A DNA stretch of 64,000 nucleotides from Tenebrio molitor (lineage: Eukaryota > Arthropoda > Insecta > Coleoptera > Tenebrionidae): positions 18,476,001 through 18,540,000 of the forward strand of contig NC_091051.1 in the NCBI RefSeq assembly GCF_963966145.1, in the 5' to 3' direction. The translations under genes and the position numbers were made by a program. The notes under the pieces are model-generated. The model made no database searches. It was not told where the DNA came from and saw only the letters and a program-made list of their open reading frames with translations. Positions 1 through 11,300 of this stretch are shown one piece after another. Within the stretch, counting starts at the first letter, position 1. The number at the start of each line of letters is the position of its first letter.

Positions 1-1
1 T

Positions 2-544
2 GCAATAAATATTCCAAAGGAATTACAGCTAGCCGATCCGAAATTCTTAGAAACTGCACCAGTAGACTTACTTATCGGGGCTGATTTGTTTTGGAACCTT
101 TTATGTCAAGACCGCAAGGAAATAACACTGAAGAACCATAACAAACTAATGCTGCAAAATACCCATTTAGGTTTCATTGCGGGTGGGTCACTAAATATGA
201 ACAATAACAATAGCTCAAGCACCTGCTCGCTTTCTCTAACGTCGGTAACCGACATTTTAGAGAACCAGGTGCAAAAATTCTTCGAACTAGAACAATGCAG
301 CAACCCTTCCGAACAAAAATGCTTTTCAAATGAAGAGATTATGTGCGAGCAACATTTTATTCAAAATACGTGCAGACAAACAAACGGAAAGTTTCTTGTT
401 AAACTGCCATTAAAAAATGATCCTCCAATTCTCAAGTCAAACCGCGATAGTGCTGTAAAGTTTTTTAACAATCTGGAACGAAACCTAAACAAAAGGCCTA
501 CACTAAAATCAGATTATGTGCAATTCAACAGGATTTTTACGTAG
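2..544 (+). pseudogene. BEL/Pao pol, protease end and RT N-terminal linker
   Basis: An open frame runs from base 2 to a stop at 542-544. It begins in the DUF1758-type retropepsin, with VDLLIGADLFW followed about 20 residues later by HLGFIAGG. It continues into the linker that leads into RT (NNLERNLNKRP, then YVQF). In intact relatives this linker runs straight into the RT fingers and palm. Here the frame shifts after YVQF and stops within about five codons. The frame change coincides with an internal deletion (see the next entry). I infer an inactive copy. Confidence 0.8.
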
Positions 545-3111
545 ACGATCTTCTGACGGGAGGAGACTCACTTGAAAACCTAATCACTTTACGAGATCAA
601 ATAATTCAAATTTTAGCTCATGGTGGTTTCTTATTACGTAAATGGGCCGCCAATCATCCTGCATTAATTCCAGATAGTCACGAGCCTAATCTCAACGTCA
701 GTTTCGATAAGGATGCTTACACTAAAACGTTAGGGCCTTTTTGGAATCCTAATCACGATTCGTTACGCTATCAGGTAAAACAGTGCGACATTCCGAAAAG
801 ACTAACAAAACGCGAAATCCTGTCTAAAACTGCCCAGGTATTCGATCCATTGGGTCTTGTGGCGCCAGTAGTAGTAAAAGCAAAAATAATCCTTCAACAG
901 TGCTGGAGTTTGAAAATTGGATGGGACGATCTATTACCTGAAACTATTTATTGTGCATGGGTTAAGATCTTGCAAGAACTCGCTCACTTAAACGAAATCG
1001 AAATTCCCAGAAACATAATAAAATCAAGCCCCGTACAGGTGCAACTACATGGTTTTGGTGACGCATCACAAATCGCATATGGCGCTGCTGTCTATCTAAG
1101 AACAACTGATCATAGTGGCAATCATCAAGTTCACTTAATTTGCGCTAAATCTCGTGTGGCTCCTCTTCGCGCTGTTACGTTACCACGCTTGGAGCTGTGT
1201 GCCGCCTTAACGCTGTCGCGATTATTTAATACAGTTTTACGAACGATAAATGTCAAAATTGATCAGCAATTTCTCTGGACAGATTCCACAGTCGTTCTGG
1301 CATGGATAAACGCTACATCTTCAAACTTACAAACATTTGTAGGAAATCGAGTTTCCGAAATTCAAACGCTAACGGATGCGAAAGATTGGTATCATGTCAA
1401 AAGCGAAAGTAACCCTGCGGATGTACTAAGCCGAGGTGCTTTACCTGGTCAACTCAAAACTAATAAACTGTGGTGGAACGGTCCTGATTGGCTGTCAGAA
1501 AACAACGACACTTGGCCCGTATCTAACGTAAATCTTTCGGATATTGAAATTCCAGAACGGCGAACTGTCACTCTGACCAATATTCATTCTCGCGAAAGAC
1601 AACTACCGCTTCTTACAAAATTTTCAAATTACAAAAAAACTGAACGCGTAATGTCATGGGTATTACGGTTCATCAACAATTGTAGGAAGCCAAACCAAAG
1701 GCAAATCTCTAGTTCTTTAACATGTGAAGAATTAAAAGATTCCATGAAGGCCATCATGCGTTTAATTCAAGAAGTTGCATTCAACGATGAATTAGCTTGC
1801 CTTAAACAAAACAAACCGATAAACAAGAAATCACGTTTACTGTGCTTAAATATTTTTCTCGACAAGAATGATAATTTAATTCGCGCGGGAGGTAGGTTGC
1901 AAAACTCATCCTTAACTTACGATGTCAAACATCCCATCGTGCTACCAAACGATCACCATTTGATTAAGGCATTAGTCAAACACGTGCACATTGAGCAACT
2001 GCACGCTGGTGTTCAGGGAACTTTAGCCGCGTTACGTCAAAATTTTTGGATAATTTCTCCACGCAGTGTGGTACGCAAGATTTTGCACCAGTGTTTGCAA
2101 TGTTTTAAAGTCAAACCAAGCGTTATGTATCCTATTATGGGTAATTTGCCCAAATCCCGTGTCGAACCAACCAGACCATTTTCAATCAGTGGCGTAGATT
2201 ATGCCGGGCCTATTTACATCAAGGAATGTCGTGGTCGCAGTAAGCGTACTGTGAAGGCATATATTTGCGTCTTTGTCTGTTTTTCAACTAAAGCCGTTCA
2301 TTTAGAACTAGTTGGTGACTTAACGACTCAAACCTTTTTGAATGCGCTAAAACGCTTCATATCAAGACGTGGTCATGTGTACCATCTTTATTCGGACAAT
2401 GCTACAAATTTCGTTGGCGCCAATAGAGAATTACTGGAACTAAGAACATTTCTAAAGTCAGCTTCATTTAGTCAAATTACAGAAAATCTGGCTAATAAGG
2501 GTATCTCGTGGCATTTCATTCCCCCCAGATCCCCGCACATGGGCGGTATTTGGGAAATAAACGTAAAATCCATTAAAGGTCATTTAAAGAGAACAATTGG
2601 AGAAGTCGTGCTTTCCTACGAAGAATTGTATACCCTGTTAACAAGAATTGAAGCAGTCCTAAACTCCAGACCTTTGTGTCCCTTGAGTAACGATCCTAAT
2701 GACCTTAATCCCATAACCCCTGGTCACTTCCTCATCGGAGAGCCATTAACTTCTATAAGCGAAAGAGATCTTACGACGACGAGGATCAACCGATTGACGC
2801 AATGGCAAAGAGTGGAACAGATGAGGCAGCACTTTTGGCACCGCTGGCAAAGGGAGTACCTTGTTCAAAACATCAATCGTTCCAAGCAGCTCCGTGGTTC
2901 CGGTTCCAGACCGTCTACCCCCGCCTTGGAAGTTGGTTCCATGGTGATTCTAGTTGAGGACAACACGCCGCCACTACAATGGAAATTGGGACGCATCGTA
3001 GAACTTCATCCCGGAAGTGACGGTGTTGTGCGCGTAGTGTCCGTAAAGACTGTCAATGGCATCTTCAAAAGAGCCACGCGAAAGGTGTGCGTTCTGCCAG
3101 CGAATGAATAG
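529..3111 (+). pseudogene. BEL/Pao pol, RT C-terminal half, RNase H, integrase
   Basis: The frame is open from about 529 to the stop ending at 3111, without internal stops. It starts with QDFYVDDLLTGG, so the catalytic YVDD (538-549) is present, but the upstream RT motifs, including the first catalytic Asp, are absent. RNase H follows from about 1050 (GFGDAS, LPRLELCA, WTDSTV, NPADVLSRG). The integrase zinc finger lies at about 1980-2110 (H...H, CLQC). The DDE core lies at about 2180-2570 (SGVDYAGP, YSDNATNF, GGIWE). A DUF5641-like end occupies about 2700-3110. Codons are intact over 2.5 kb, which suggests the deletion is recent. Confidence 0.85.
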
Positions 3112-3303
3112 ACTATGTTTGTATCGTGTAAATATTTGTTATAATTATGCATTAACCCTTTTTTTTACAATTGACTTCAATGTTTGTATTTTTTAATGTT
3201 TTTTGTCATGTTTATTATGTAACAATCCTTTTTCTAATAACCATGTTCGATCTTTGCTAATTCCAATATTTTTGAAGTCCGTGCCTTCAAGGGGGGCGGT
3301 ATA

Positions 3304-3557
3304 TGTACAAAATAATGTAATTTTGAACGTTATTGTTAGAAACAGGTACTGTAGCAGGTAGTCCTGCCTACTTTCTTTGTGAGAGGGGTGAAATCACCCA
3401 CCCTTATTTAAGTCGAGATATAGCGGTAAAAACCAGAGTCTACCACTATCCTCGGTACTTAACACTTGTACATCAACATTTTGTCATACAATAAAGTTTT
3501 TAAGTAGTTATACAAAGACGACTATATCATTTGAACGGCTAATATCACCACCCAACA
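3304..3557 (+). repeat. 3' LTR of the BEL/Pao element
   Basis: The region starts with TGT just after a purine-rich tract (AAGGGGGGCGGT, 3289-3300) and ends in ACCCAACA at 3557, fitting the TG...CA rule. A candidate polyadenylation signal (AATAAAG) lies near 3490. The length of about 254 bp is inferred from these signals alone, because the 5' LTR is outside the window. Confidence 0.6.
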
Positions 3558-4290
3558 GTGATTAATCGTTCATAATTGTTATCTTGTTTTGTATTCGCTG
3601 AATATTTTTAGCCTAGAGAAGTGTACTTTACTCAGTTCATGTAAAAATGGAGTTATCTTGTTTTTGCAGTAACCCGACGAATGATTATCGATGTCGTTAA
3701 AACACAGCAGGTAAATATGGTGACGTGTTCTTCGTGTTCATTATCATTTATCGAACTTTCATTTGATCAATTATTGTTTGGTACAGTTGTAACGACAAAA
3801 AGTTTTATGTCTCTTCAGTAATGGGACTAATAATTTGATATACCTTTAATATTAATAACGTCCTTGGTAGAATAGTATATTAAAACACGAGTTTTATAAA
3901 ATTTAATATTGAGATACGAGTCTGATTTGCAGCACAATTGCCGCAAGTGCTCTTAAGTTTTATAAAACGGATTTTTTCTACTATTTTTTCTAATTTGCAA
4001 ATTAAATACATGTTTTAATTTTGGCGATTTTGTGACAGTAGATGACACTTTTATTTCAAAGTTGACACTTAAAGTAAAATTTTAAATTTATGAATCTAGA
4101 CTAAACATAATTGTCATTTTTCGCAAGTGAAATTGAATAATTAAAGATGAATCAGAAATATGGCATATATCAGAGAATACCCTAGTAAATTGAATACCAT
4201 AATAGACCTATTAGAGACGCAAATTCTAAAAACAAATTATTATTATATACAAAGTTATTTACGCGTAAAGGGCCCCACAGACTGCGGTTT
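3558..4290. other. intergenic, nothing recognised
   Basis: AT-rich sequence after the LTR. I find no plausible coding frame, repeat terminus or RNA gene. Confidence 0.5.
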
Positions 4291-4769
4291 TGTTCGACGG
4301 TTTTGTTTGACGAACAAGTCTGTTCGAACAAAAACGATGCAAATCTGAAGTGTGTCTGGAAAACCGTCGTTTTTGCTCGCGAACAAAAATGAGGAAAATT
4401 ATCAGGTTTACCCTGATTATGTCCGTCGAACTTCTTCGACAGACTTGTCAATTCGAGCAAATCTGAAGTGTGTACGGTGAACGGTTTTAAAAAACGTCGG
4501 TTTTTGCAGTGGTGTAGTACCAAATAATAAAACCAGATTTTGGCGATTTGTATTTCGCGACAAATTATTGTTTGAAAATGACGGATTTTCACCAGATTAA
4601 CAGAAAGTTCTTACTGGAATTTATAGAACAGTCTTCCGCCACTACATACAAATATAACTTGATATTTATACGCTCATTAAAACCTTCTAATAAAGCTGAA
4701 GTGTATGTGCAACTCGTGTTCGTCGTTTTTGTTCGAACAGACTTGTTTGTCGAACAAAACCGTCGAATA
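4291..4769. repeat. inverted-repeat element, arms 4291-4340 and 4721-4769
   Basis: The segment around GTTCGAACAAAAACGA at 4322-4337 returns as its reverse complement at 4721-4769, about 45 bp with a few mismatches. A smaller motif, AAATCTGAAGTGTGT, is repeated in direct orientation at 4341 and 4459. Short open frames here are shadows of the repeats. This is probably a decayed foldback element or MITE of unknown family. Confidence 0.6.
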
Positions 4770-4921
4770 AAAACGCAGATGTATAAATGCAACCCAAAAT
4801 ACATTTTACTAAGCATTCATTGTGTTTTGGTAGGTATTTAAAAATTAAATCAGGAATCCAAGTAGCTAGTATTCTATTACTTTGAAAGGTTATATCTGTA
4901 ATTGCATTTTTCGTTGAAATT

Positions 4922-5620
4922 TATACTCCATTCTTTATCTTGGTGAGTGGTCAATGCGATCCTCGTATATAAGCCGTAGGTACACATCGATTCTTAAATT
5001 TAACCAACCGTTCCCGATATGAAAATTATCGGCGTCCGTCGTCGGTCAATCCGACCGAACATTATAACCGTCCCGTGCCGGGCAATAGAGAGTTTTCGCG
5101 TTACGTTCCGTTAAAATAACCGGTACGCTATTCACGAGCAATTACCGTAATCGCTTATTGTAATAATGAATCGGTTACGCTATTGCTAGCAACACCGGCG
5201 TTAGCGTACACGGTTATCTGAAAAACGTAACGCGAAAACTCTCAACTATTGCAAAGAAGTTTGGGTTTGAGAAATTAACCGGATTCTTAAACCATAAACC
5301 GGACCAAATTTGACCGGAAAGTGTGTCTAGAACATTTTGAAATTCCCCAGCAATTTATTAAAATTTTAGAAAACGTTGCGATATGAAGATGACACGTTTG
5401 AGGTTATGTCTCGGTGCATGTGAATCATGAGCAATTTAACCTGGGAAATAATAAATAGAAAGACTTTGCGGCATCTCTGTAAGTACATTATTGTAATATT
5501 TGAATATTTTTCAACAACTACGAACGCACTTTTCCATTGGAACTTTCAAAAATCCCTAAATTCAACTTGACGGCTGAAAATTTCCCAAAGACCACTCACC
5601 AAGGTAAAGAATAGAGTATA
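4922..5620. mobile_element. MITE with 30-bp TIRs and an internal palindrome
   Basis: Bases 4922-4951 and 5591-5620 are inverted repeats, 28 of 30 identical (core TCTTGGTGAGTGGT). Inside, the sequence around GAGAGTTTTCGCGTTACG at 5088-5107 recurs inverted at about 5222-5246 (AACGTAACGCGAAAACTC), so the middle (about 5082-5255) can fold into a second stem. No coding potential. Superfamily unknown. Confidence 0.7.
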
Positions 5621-5655
5621 GTACAGCGTGTTTATAAATGTCTCTTATCACGTTG
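5621..5655 (+). repeat. left terminus of a split mariner-type element
   Basis: TACAGCGTGTTTATAAATG here matches, inverted, the stretch ending in CACCCTGTA at about 14362-14395, roughly 26 of 31 positions. The pair is read as the two TIRs of one element, later expanded by insertions. Its transposase would be the broken gene at 9925-11297. This assignment is inferred. Confidence 0.5.
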
Positions 5656-5822
5656 CCTTTGAAAAAAGCTAATTCTCTACAAAATCGTGAACTTGACTAA
5701 CAATGCACGTCAAAATAATTACATATACGTCAAGTAGACAGATTGTGAAAGATGGAATTCGAACAAAATAAATTTATTTTAGAGGCTTATTTCAGGAACG
5801 GTATAGATATTATTATCGTATC

Positions 5823-8662
5823 CCACCTCCACCCGGCGGCACGGCAATTTTGCCGGAGTACATACACTATTACGGATAATACTATCAAGTAATAGTGCAG
5901 TGCTTATCAACATAATTACCGGCGTCTGGCCTCCACATTTTGACTTTTTTGTGTTTTATGTTCTGTGTCAATGTTAAGGAATTTCCTCACGATGTGACAT
6001 GAGTATAATAATATACCTTTTTGAATTTCAACCACCAATGTGTTCTCTAAGTCCAAAATTTTTAAATTTTTAAAAAGAGATTGGGGTACTATTCCTGTTG
6101 CTGAAATTATAAATGGTAAAATCGAAATTTTTTCTAAACACCAAAGATTTCTCATAGCAACGGAGAGTTCTAAATATTTATTAATTTTTGTATTATATGT
6201 CTGTGTTATATTGTGTGAATTTGGAACAGCTATATCTAAAAGATATGCTTGCTTTTGTTGTTTATTTAAAATAATAATGTCTGGTCTGTTATGCTGAATG
6301 TGAATGTCAGTTAAAACTGTCCGATCAAAATATAATTTGTAATTGTCATTTTCTAAACAACTTTCTGGTTTATAAATGTAATGTGGTTGTGTATCCTTTA
6401 ATAAATTGAATTTAACAGCTAAATTCATGTGTATAATTTTTGCGAATATATCATGACGTTTTTTATATTCGCTTTGAGCCAAAACGGTGCAAGAAGAAAT
6501 GATATGTTCAATGGTTTCCCCTTCAGTTCCGCAAATCCTACATTTATCAATGATCGATTGTAAACCGCATATGTGTTTTTTATAATTTCTTGTATTTATA
6601 ACACGATCTTGTATTGCAAATATAAAACCCTCAGTCTCAGGATGAATATTTGATTTTTTAAGCCATGCATGAGAAGCTTGAATATTAATTTCTGGCTGTT
6701 CTAGCTCTTTAAAATATCTCCCATGTAAAGACTTTTGTTTTATATTTGCTATAGTGTCAGGTATATTTGGCTCAACAATATCTGAAATTATATTATCACT
6801 TAAATTTAAAGGTGTGTAACCTTTATCCGCTGAAACCAAAGCATTAAAAAAAGTGTTATCACGAGCTCTATTGAGAAAATAATTTTTTAGTGAAGCAATT
6901 TGATTATGTTGTAGAATTTCTAGATTTGAAAAACCCCTACCACCATTTTCGCGTGGTAAATTAAATCTTTCAATAGCAGATTTAGGGTGATGTTTACAAA
7001 ATTTTGTAAAGAGAACTCTAGTTTGAATATTTATATTCTGTAAATTAGTTTTGGACCATTTTATAATACCAAAAGAATAGGTCAACAATGGAACAGCATA
7101 TGTATTAACTGCTTTAATTAAATTATTACCGTTTAATTTTGATTTTAAAATAGATTTAATTCTTAAATAAAATTGTTTTTCTAAATTTTCTTTTATAATT
7201 GAATGTTGAATATGATTTGATTGATTAATACCTAGATATTTATAAAATTCTCCTTTATTTAAATTTTTAATGATTTCTCCTTCTTTAGTTATATATTCTA
7301 AATTTTCGTAATGACCGCGACATATTGATTGCGTTTTACACTTATCAATACCAAAACTCATGCTAATATCATTTGAGAAATTTTCAGTTATTGTTAATAA
7401 AGATAAAATGTGATTCTTTTTAGATGCATAAAGTTTTATGTCATCCATATAAAGAAGGTGATTTAATTTTGATAGTGTGGTATTATTATGTCTAATATTA
7501 AAACCGTATCCAGTGCTATTTAATAGATTTGTCAAAGGATTAATGGCTAGACAAAACCATAAAGGACTTAAAGAATCTCCTTGATAAATTCCCCGTTTAA
7601 TTTGAATAGGCTCGGATTTTAATTTAGTATTGTTTATTGATAAATTTAAAGTAGTTCTCCAAAATGTCATTACATGTGATAAAAAGTTAATCAAATCCAA
7701 ATTAATTTTATAAATTTTAAGAATTTTAATTAACCATGAATGTGGTACTGAATCATAGGCTTTTTTGTAGTCTATGAATGCGGTATAAATATTTCTATTA
7801 TTTTTTCTAGCTTGTTCCATTATTACCGTATCTATTATAAGTTGTTCTTTGCAACCAAAACACTCCTTAACACAACGTTTTTGTTCTTCATTAATTATAT
7901 TTAATTTTTGACAATGGTCGTAAATTATTACTTTAATGCAAGATGTCATAATTTTATAAATTGTAGGCAGACATGTGATTGGCCTATATTTTGATGGATT
8001 TTTAGTATCGGAATCTTTTGGTTTCAGATATGTTATACCATGGGCCAAAAACTCTGGAAATGTGTTAGGTTCCCTAATAAATCCGTTAAAGTGATCAAGT
8101 AAGCATTTATGAATACAAGTAATGAATTTGGTCACCTCCAGGGGATTTCCAGTTATGTGAACTATTAATATTTTTAACTACAATTTCAAGGCTAATTTGA
8201 ATATGATGTGGATTATTGGTATCTGGTATCTCATTTTCTAAATTAGGAATCCATTCTGCCTGATTATTAAATTGAACTTCATTTGACCATATGTTTGACC
8301 AGAATTCTTTAATTTCATTTATATTTGGTATACCATTATTATTTTGAGTTTTATTATCTGCTAAATTTTTGTAAAATAACTTCTCATTATTTCTAAATAG
8401 TTTGTTTTCAAATTTCCGTTGTTTATTATTTTTATATCTTTTTAATCGTTTAGAATAAATATTCAATTTTTGTAATAAAGTGTCTTTAATTTCTATTAAT
8501 GTTTCATTATATTCGTTATATTTTAAACAATGTATTCTGTTTTTATTTAAAATCGATTGAATACAGTTATTTATATGATTAGAATTTATACCCTTTAAAT
8601 ATTGAGTTATTCTACCTAAATCTCGTCTGATATTGTTAATGCGTTTATTTAGTCCTGTTGCT
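5823..8662 (-). mobile_element. R4/Dong-like non-LTR retrotransposon, 5' truncated
   Basis: This is a minus-strand non-LTR element. Its 3' end (…GGTGGAGGTGG) is at 5823, and its 5' end is cut at about 8662, next to the Crypton-like derivative. It encodes RT plus a C-terminal CCHC motif and a restriction-like endonuclease. That layout belongs to the R2/R4/Dong/NeSL group; RT motif details favour R4/Dong. A second 3' fragment lies at 14852-15307 and is about 98-99% identical, so the family has been active recently. Confidence 0.85.
5916..8662 (-). pseudogene. R4/Dong-like RT and restriction-like endonuclease
   Basis: Two overlapping minus frames, 8662-8107 and 8135-5916, form one protein of about 900 residues. 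The frame shift lies in the WKSPG region just before RT (about 8125). RT motifs follow in order: KYRPITCLP, FIDYKKAYDSVP, GIYQGDSLSPL and LLYMDDIKLYA. Near the C-terminus are CRICGTEGETIEHIISSC (CCHC-like) and then RPDIIIL...YLLDIAVP...KINKYLEL, the expected endonuclease residues. The frame ends VEARRR before the stop at 5916. N-terminal DNA-binding fingers are missing because of the 5' truncation. Only the frameshift and truncation disable an otherwise well-preserved gene. Confidence 0.85.
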
Positions 8663-8666
8663 TAAA

Positions 8667-9372
8667 TTATTTTTCTAACACTAATATCTTATACTGTTTC
8701 CATGGTGCATTTGAGCTCACACCTTATGTTTCCCATAAAATTCGCTTGTCTCTATAAGACACGTCGTCAATAGCAACGTATCTTATAGAGTCATAAAATA
8801 CGCTCACACACATCATTCAAGTAACATTTTATTCATCATTTTTACAGTAATTATCACAAAAGTGAAAAGTACAATTATTGAATTGGAATTGCCATATTAG
8901 CTTCGTGCTCTTGTTCATAACATCTTCTTCTTTAACTTCTGCTGTTTCATCCAATGCAAGTGCCCGGCCATCGAAAATGGCAATCTTTACATTTTCTTCA
9001 AATGATTCTTGCCGTAGTGTGAATTAACTTTTAATGAAGTTCTACACGCTTACCCCATATCAAGAAAAGCCAAAATGACATCTTCCGTTACCTCCGTGAT
9101 GCTTTTTTTTATTGTTCCGGCCTTGAAACGAAACATACACCTTTTCGTATGCACTTTTAGACTTCATTTGTAACAAATTGCCCCTTTTTTTCTTATTTCT
9201 TCTGGAACGTTTTGGCACATTTCAACGATGAAAATTGTTTTTTTCCAAATTTGTTGATATTATTACCATAGTACCCACGGCAACCTCCGCATTTTGTGTA
9301 TTGTGACGCGCCTCGAATAATTTCTGAATTTATTAAAATTTCTGATAAGATGTTAGTGTTAGAAAAAATCTT
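8667..9372 (-). mobile_element. non-autonomous Crypton-like (YR-derived) element, copy A
   Basis: The segment is bounded by inverted repeats of about 22 bp (TTTCTAACACTAATATC on the left, its complement near 9350-9372). Copy B at 34446-34906 is the same element inverted, with about 250 bp missing. On the minus strand at about 9230-9040, broken frames read VPEEIRKK, then KSKSAYEKVY, then EVTEDVILAF. These match the N-terminal domain of the tyrosine-recombinase gene at 11477-12609 (VPEEIKKEA, LARYEREYEEF, GVTEDVLLVY). It is therefore a decayed relative without a catalytic domain. Confidence 0.7.
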
Positions 9373-9503
9373 GAAGACAACGCGTGTTTTATACTTTAAA
9401 AATCTCGATCTATTAAATCCTCGCTCCCTGCGGTCGCTCTGATTTAAACTACGATCTCGATTTTTAAATCGTCTATAAAACCCTTGTTGTCTTAATAGCT
9501 AAA
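9370..9503. repeat. long hairpin next to Crypton-like copy A
   Basis: AAGACAACGCGTGTTTTATA at 9373 pairs with TATAAAACCCTTGTTGTCTT ending near 9495. The arms continue through an AT-rich part (AAAATCTCGAT / ATCGATTTTT) to a GC-rich core, CCTCGCTCCCTGCGGTCGC. The same hairpin is at 34321-34440 beside copy B, so it travels with the element. It sits on the 5' side of the recombinase remnant in both. Confidence 0.75.
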
Positions 9504-9535
9504 ATGGTATTATTATTATTATAAAATGTGTTTCA

Positions 9536-9640
9536 CAGTCTAGGACTGGTTTACAAATCTATGAGGGGCATGATGACCAACTCAATAGACAGGGACCAAT
9601 GGCTTAACGTGACTTCCGAATCACGAGATAGAATATAGCC
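9536..9640 (-). repeat. SINE tail fragment
   Basis: On the minus strand this carries GATTCGGAAGTCACGTTAAG followed by a short stretch ending in AGTCCTAGACTGTG. It is almost the same as 44754-44860 on the plus strand, next to a tRNA-like head. It is flanked by AAT/TTA microsatellite runs. It is probably the body of a tRNA-derived SINE. Confidence 0.65.
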
Positions 9641-9924
9641 TTATTATTATTATTATTGAATAAGTCAATTAACAGACTACTGTCCAAATAAAAGTTGACT
9701 AAAACAGGAAAAACAGAATTCAGCAACAGTCAGCTACAATTATTACTGCTGTCCCATGTAGGGAGATAACACTGAATAAAAACCATGTCAAATAAGCCGT
9801 TGCAGTCGATCCAAATTACACGATATAACAACCAGTACTCGGAAGTGTCATAGCATGAAGATCACAAATATCATTAAAACAGTTAAACATGGAACACATT
9901 CTGAATAAAGGAGAATGATTAAGA

Positions 9925-11297
9925 ACAGATAATGATGGTGTCTGGGCATACTCTGTCGAGCCTTGTCTCGATCAATTCCGCATCAGATTTCCGGATTACT
10001 ATTATGACGATCATTGTCTACGTCAGAAAATCAGACGAACTTTAGAACGCTTTCAGGAAACTGGGAGCGTCGTAAAAAGCAAGTCTTCAGGTAGGCCACC
10101 AGTTGCTCAAGACATTGTGGAAGATATCCGCGAAAGAATTGAAGATAATCCAAACATTTCTTCGCGGAGATTGGCACTTCAGTCTAACGTTCCTCTCAGC
10201 ACTTGCCATAAAGTTGTTAAAAAGAATTTAAAAATGCATGCTTATAAAATTAACGTTTATCAGGAATTGAAACCTCAAGATTTTGAAGCACGTGTTAATT
10301 ACTGCCACTGGTTTCAACAAACTTTTGACAATGATGACCTCTTAGATTTAACCTTTTATTCTGATGAAGCCTGGTTTATGTTATCAGGTTATGTGAATTC
10401 TCAAAATTTTCGTATATGGAGCACCGATAATCCTCATGCATATTTGGAAACTCCAATACATCCCCAAAAAATAGGTTTTTGGATAGCTGTTTCCAGAAGG
10501 TTAATTGGACCAATATTTTTTAATAATACCATTAATGGACAAAGGTATAGAGAACAAATTCTAAAAAATTTCATACAGCAACTCGATAAAAATGAAAGGA
10601 ATTATGGTTAGTTCCAACATGACGGAGCAACAGCACATACATACAACCCAAGAAAATTAGCTTTTTTGCGACAAATTTTTGGAAACAGGATTATTAGTCG
10701 TTTTACTAATAATTCGTTCCCAGCCCGTTCCCCTGATCTCACTCCTTGTGATTTTTCCATTTTTGGCTACCTTAAAGATAATGGGCCGTATCACGACACC
10801 GTTATTAAAGTTATCGTTAACTAGAGTCGTGATTAAAGTAAACATAAAACGATATAGATTTATGCAATTATAACCTACCAGAAAGAGATGAATTCGTCAC
10901 TAAGGTAATTAGAGTCATGATTAAATTTAATAGGGGTGTCGTGATAGGGCACATTGGGCCGTATCACGACACCCTTATTAAATTTAAACGTGACTCTAAT
11001 TACCATGGTGACGAATTTATCTCTTTCTGGCAGGCTGTAATTGTATAAATCTATATCGTTTTTGTTTACTTTAATCACGATTTTAATTAACGACAACTTT
11101 AATAACGGTGTCGTGATACGGCCCATTGTGTTTAAGAGAACATTTCAAAATTTGAATGAACTTGCAGAAGAAATTATAAACGTTTGCAACAATATTAGGT
11201 AATCAAGAAATGTTGCAAAATATGTTTGAAAATAAAAAAAGACGGGTTCGGTTGTGTCTTGCGGAAAACGGACGTCATTTTCAACATTTGATGTAAA
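9925..11297 (+). pseudogene. mariner-type transposase, split by a MITE
   Basis: A helix-turn-helix N-terminus (FPDYYYDDHCLRQKIRRTL, then GRPPVAQDIVEDIRERI) is in frame with a DDE domain: YSDEAWF with the first Asp, FQHDGATAHTY with the second, and SPDLTPCDF with the third acidic residue. An in-frame TAG lies at about 10609, before FQHDG. The gene is interrupted at 10783-11124 by a palindromic MITE and resumes with a C-terminus ending ENGRHFQHLM and a stop near 11297. It is probably the transposase of the element whose ends lie at 5621 and 14395. Confidence 0.8.
10783..11124. mobile_element. palindromic MITE, head-to-head dimer
   Basis: It begins GGGCCGTATCACGACACC and ends with the exact complement. 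The centre (10940-10975) carries the same terminus twice, facing each other across ACATT. The two halves, 10783-10950 and 10956-11124, are inverted copies of a unit of about 169 bp, each with its own TIRs. It interrupts the mariner transposase frame after GYLKDN. ATT/AAT flanks both ends and the centre, which may be a target duplication. Confidence 0.85.
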
Positions 11298-11300
11298 GCC

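Larger units (their letters stand above)
1..3557 (+). mobile_element. BEL/Pao LTR retrotransposon, 3' part, defective
   Basis: The window opens inside the pol gene of a BEL/Pao-type LTR retrotransposon and runs through RT, RNase H, integrase and a 3' LTR. The 5' LTR and gag lie outside the window. Order seen: end of the aspartic protease with the VDLLIGADLFW motif at about 62-94, a linker, the RT YVDD motif, RNase H, a zinc-binding HHCC segment, the DDE integrase, the DUF5641-like C-terminus, a purine tract at 3289-3300 and the LTR. A large part of the RT is missing, so this copy cannot make a complete polyprotein. Confidence 0.9.

Noticed and set aside
4160..4841. Several small open frames sharing RRFCLTNKSV-like peptides
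   Set aside because: The shared peptide comes from the DNA inverted repeat at 4291-4769 being read in both orientations, not from a gene family.
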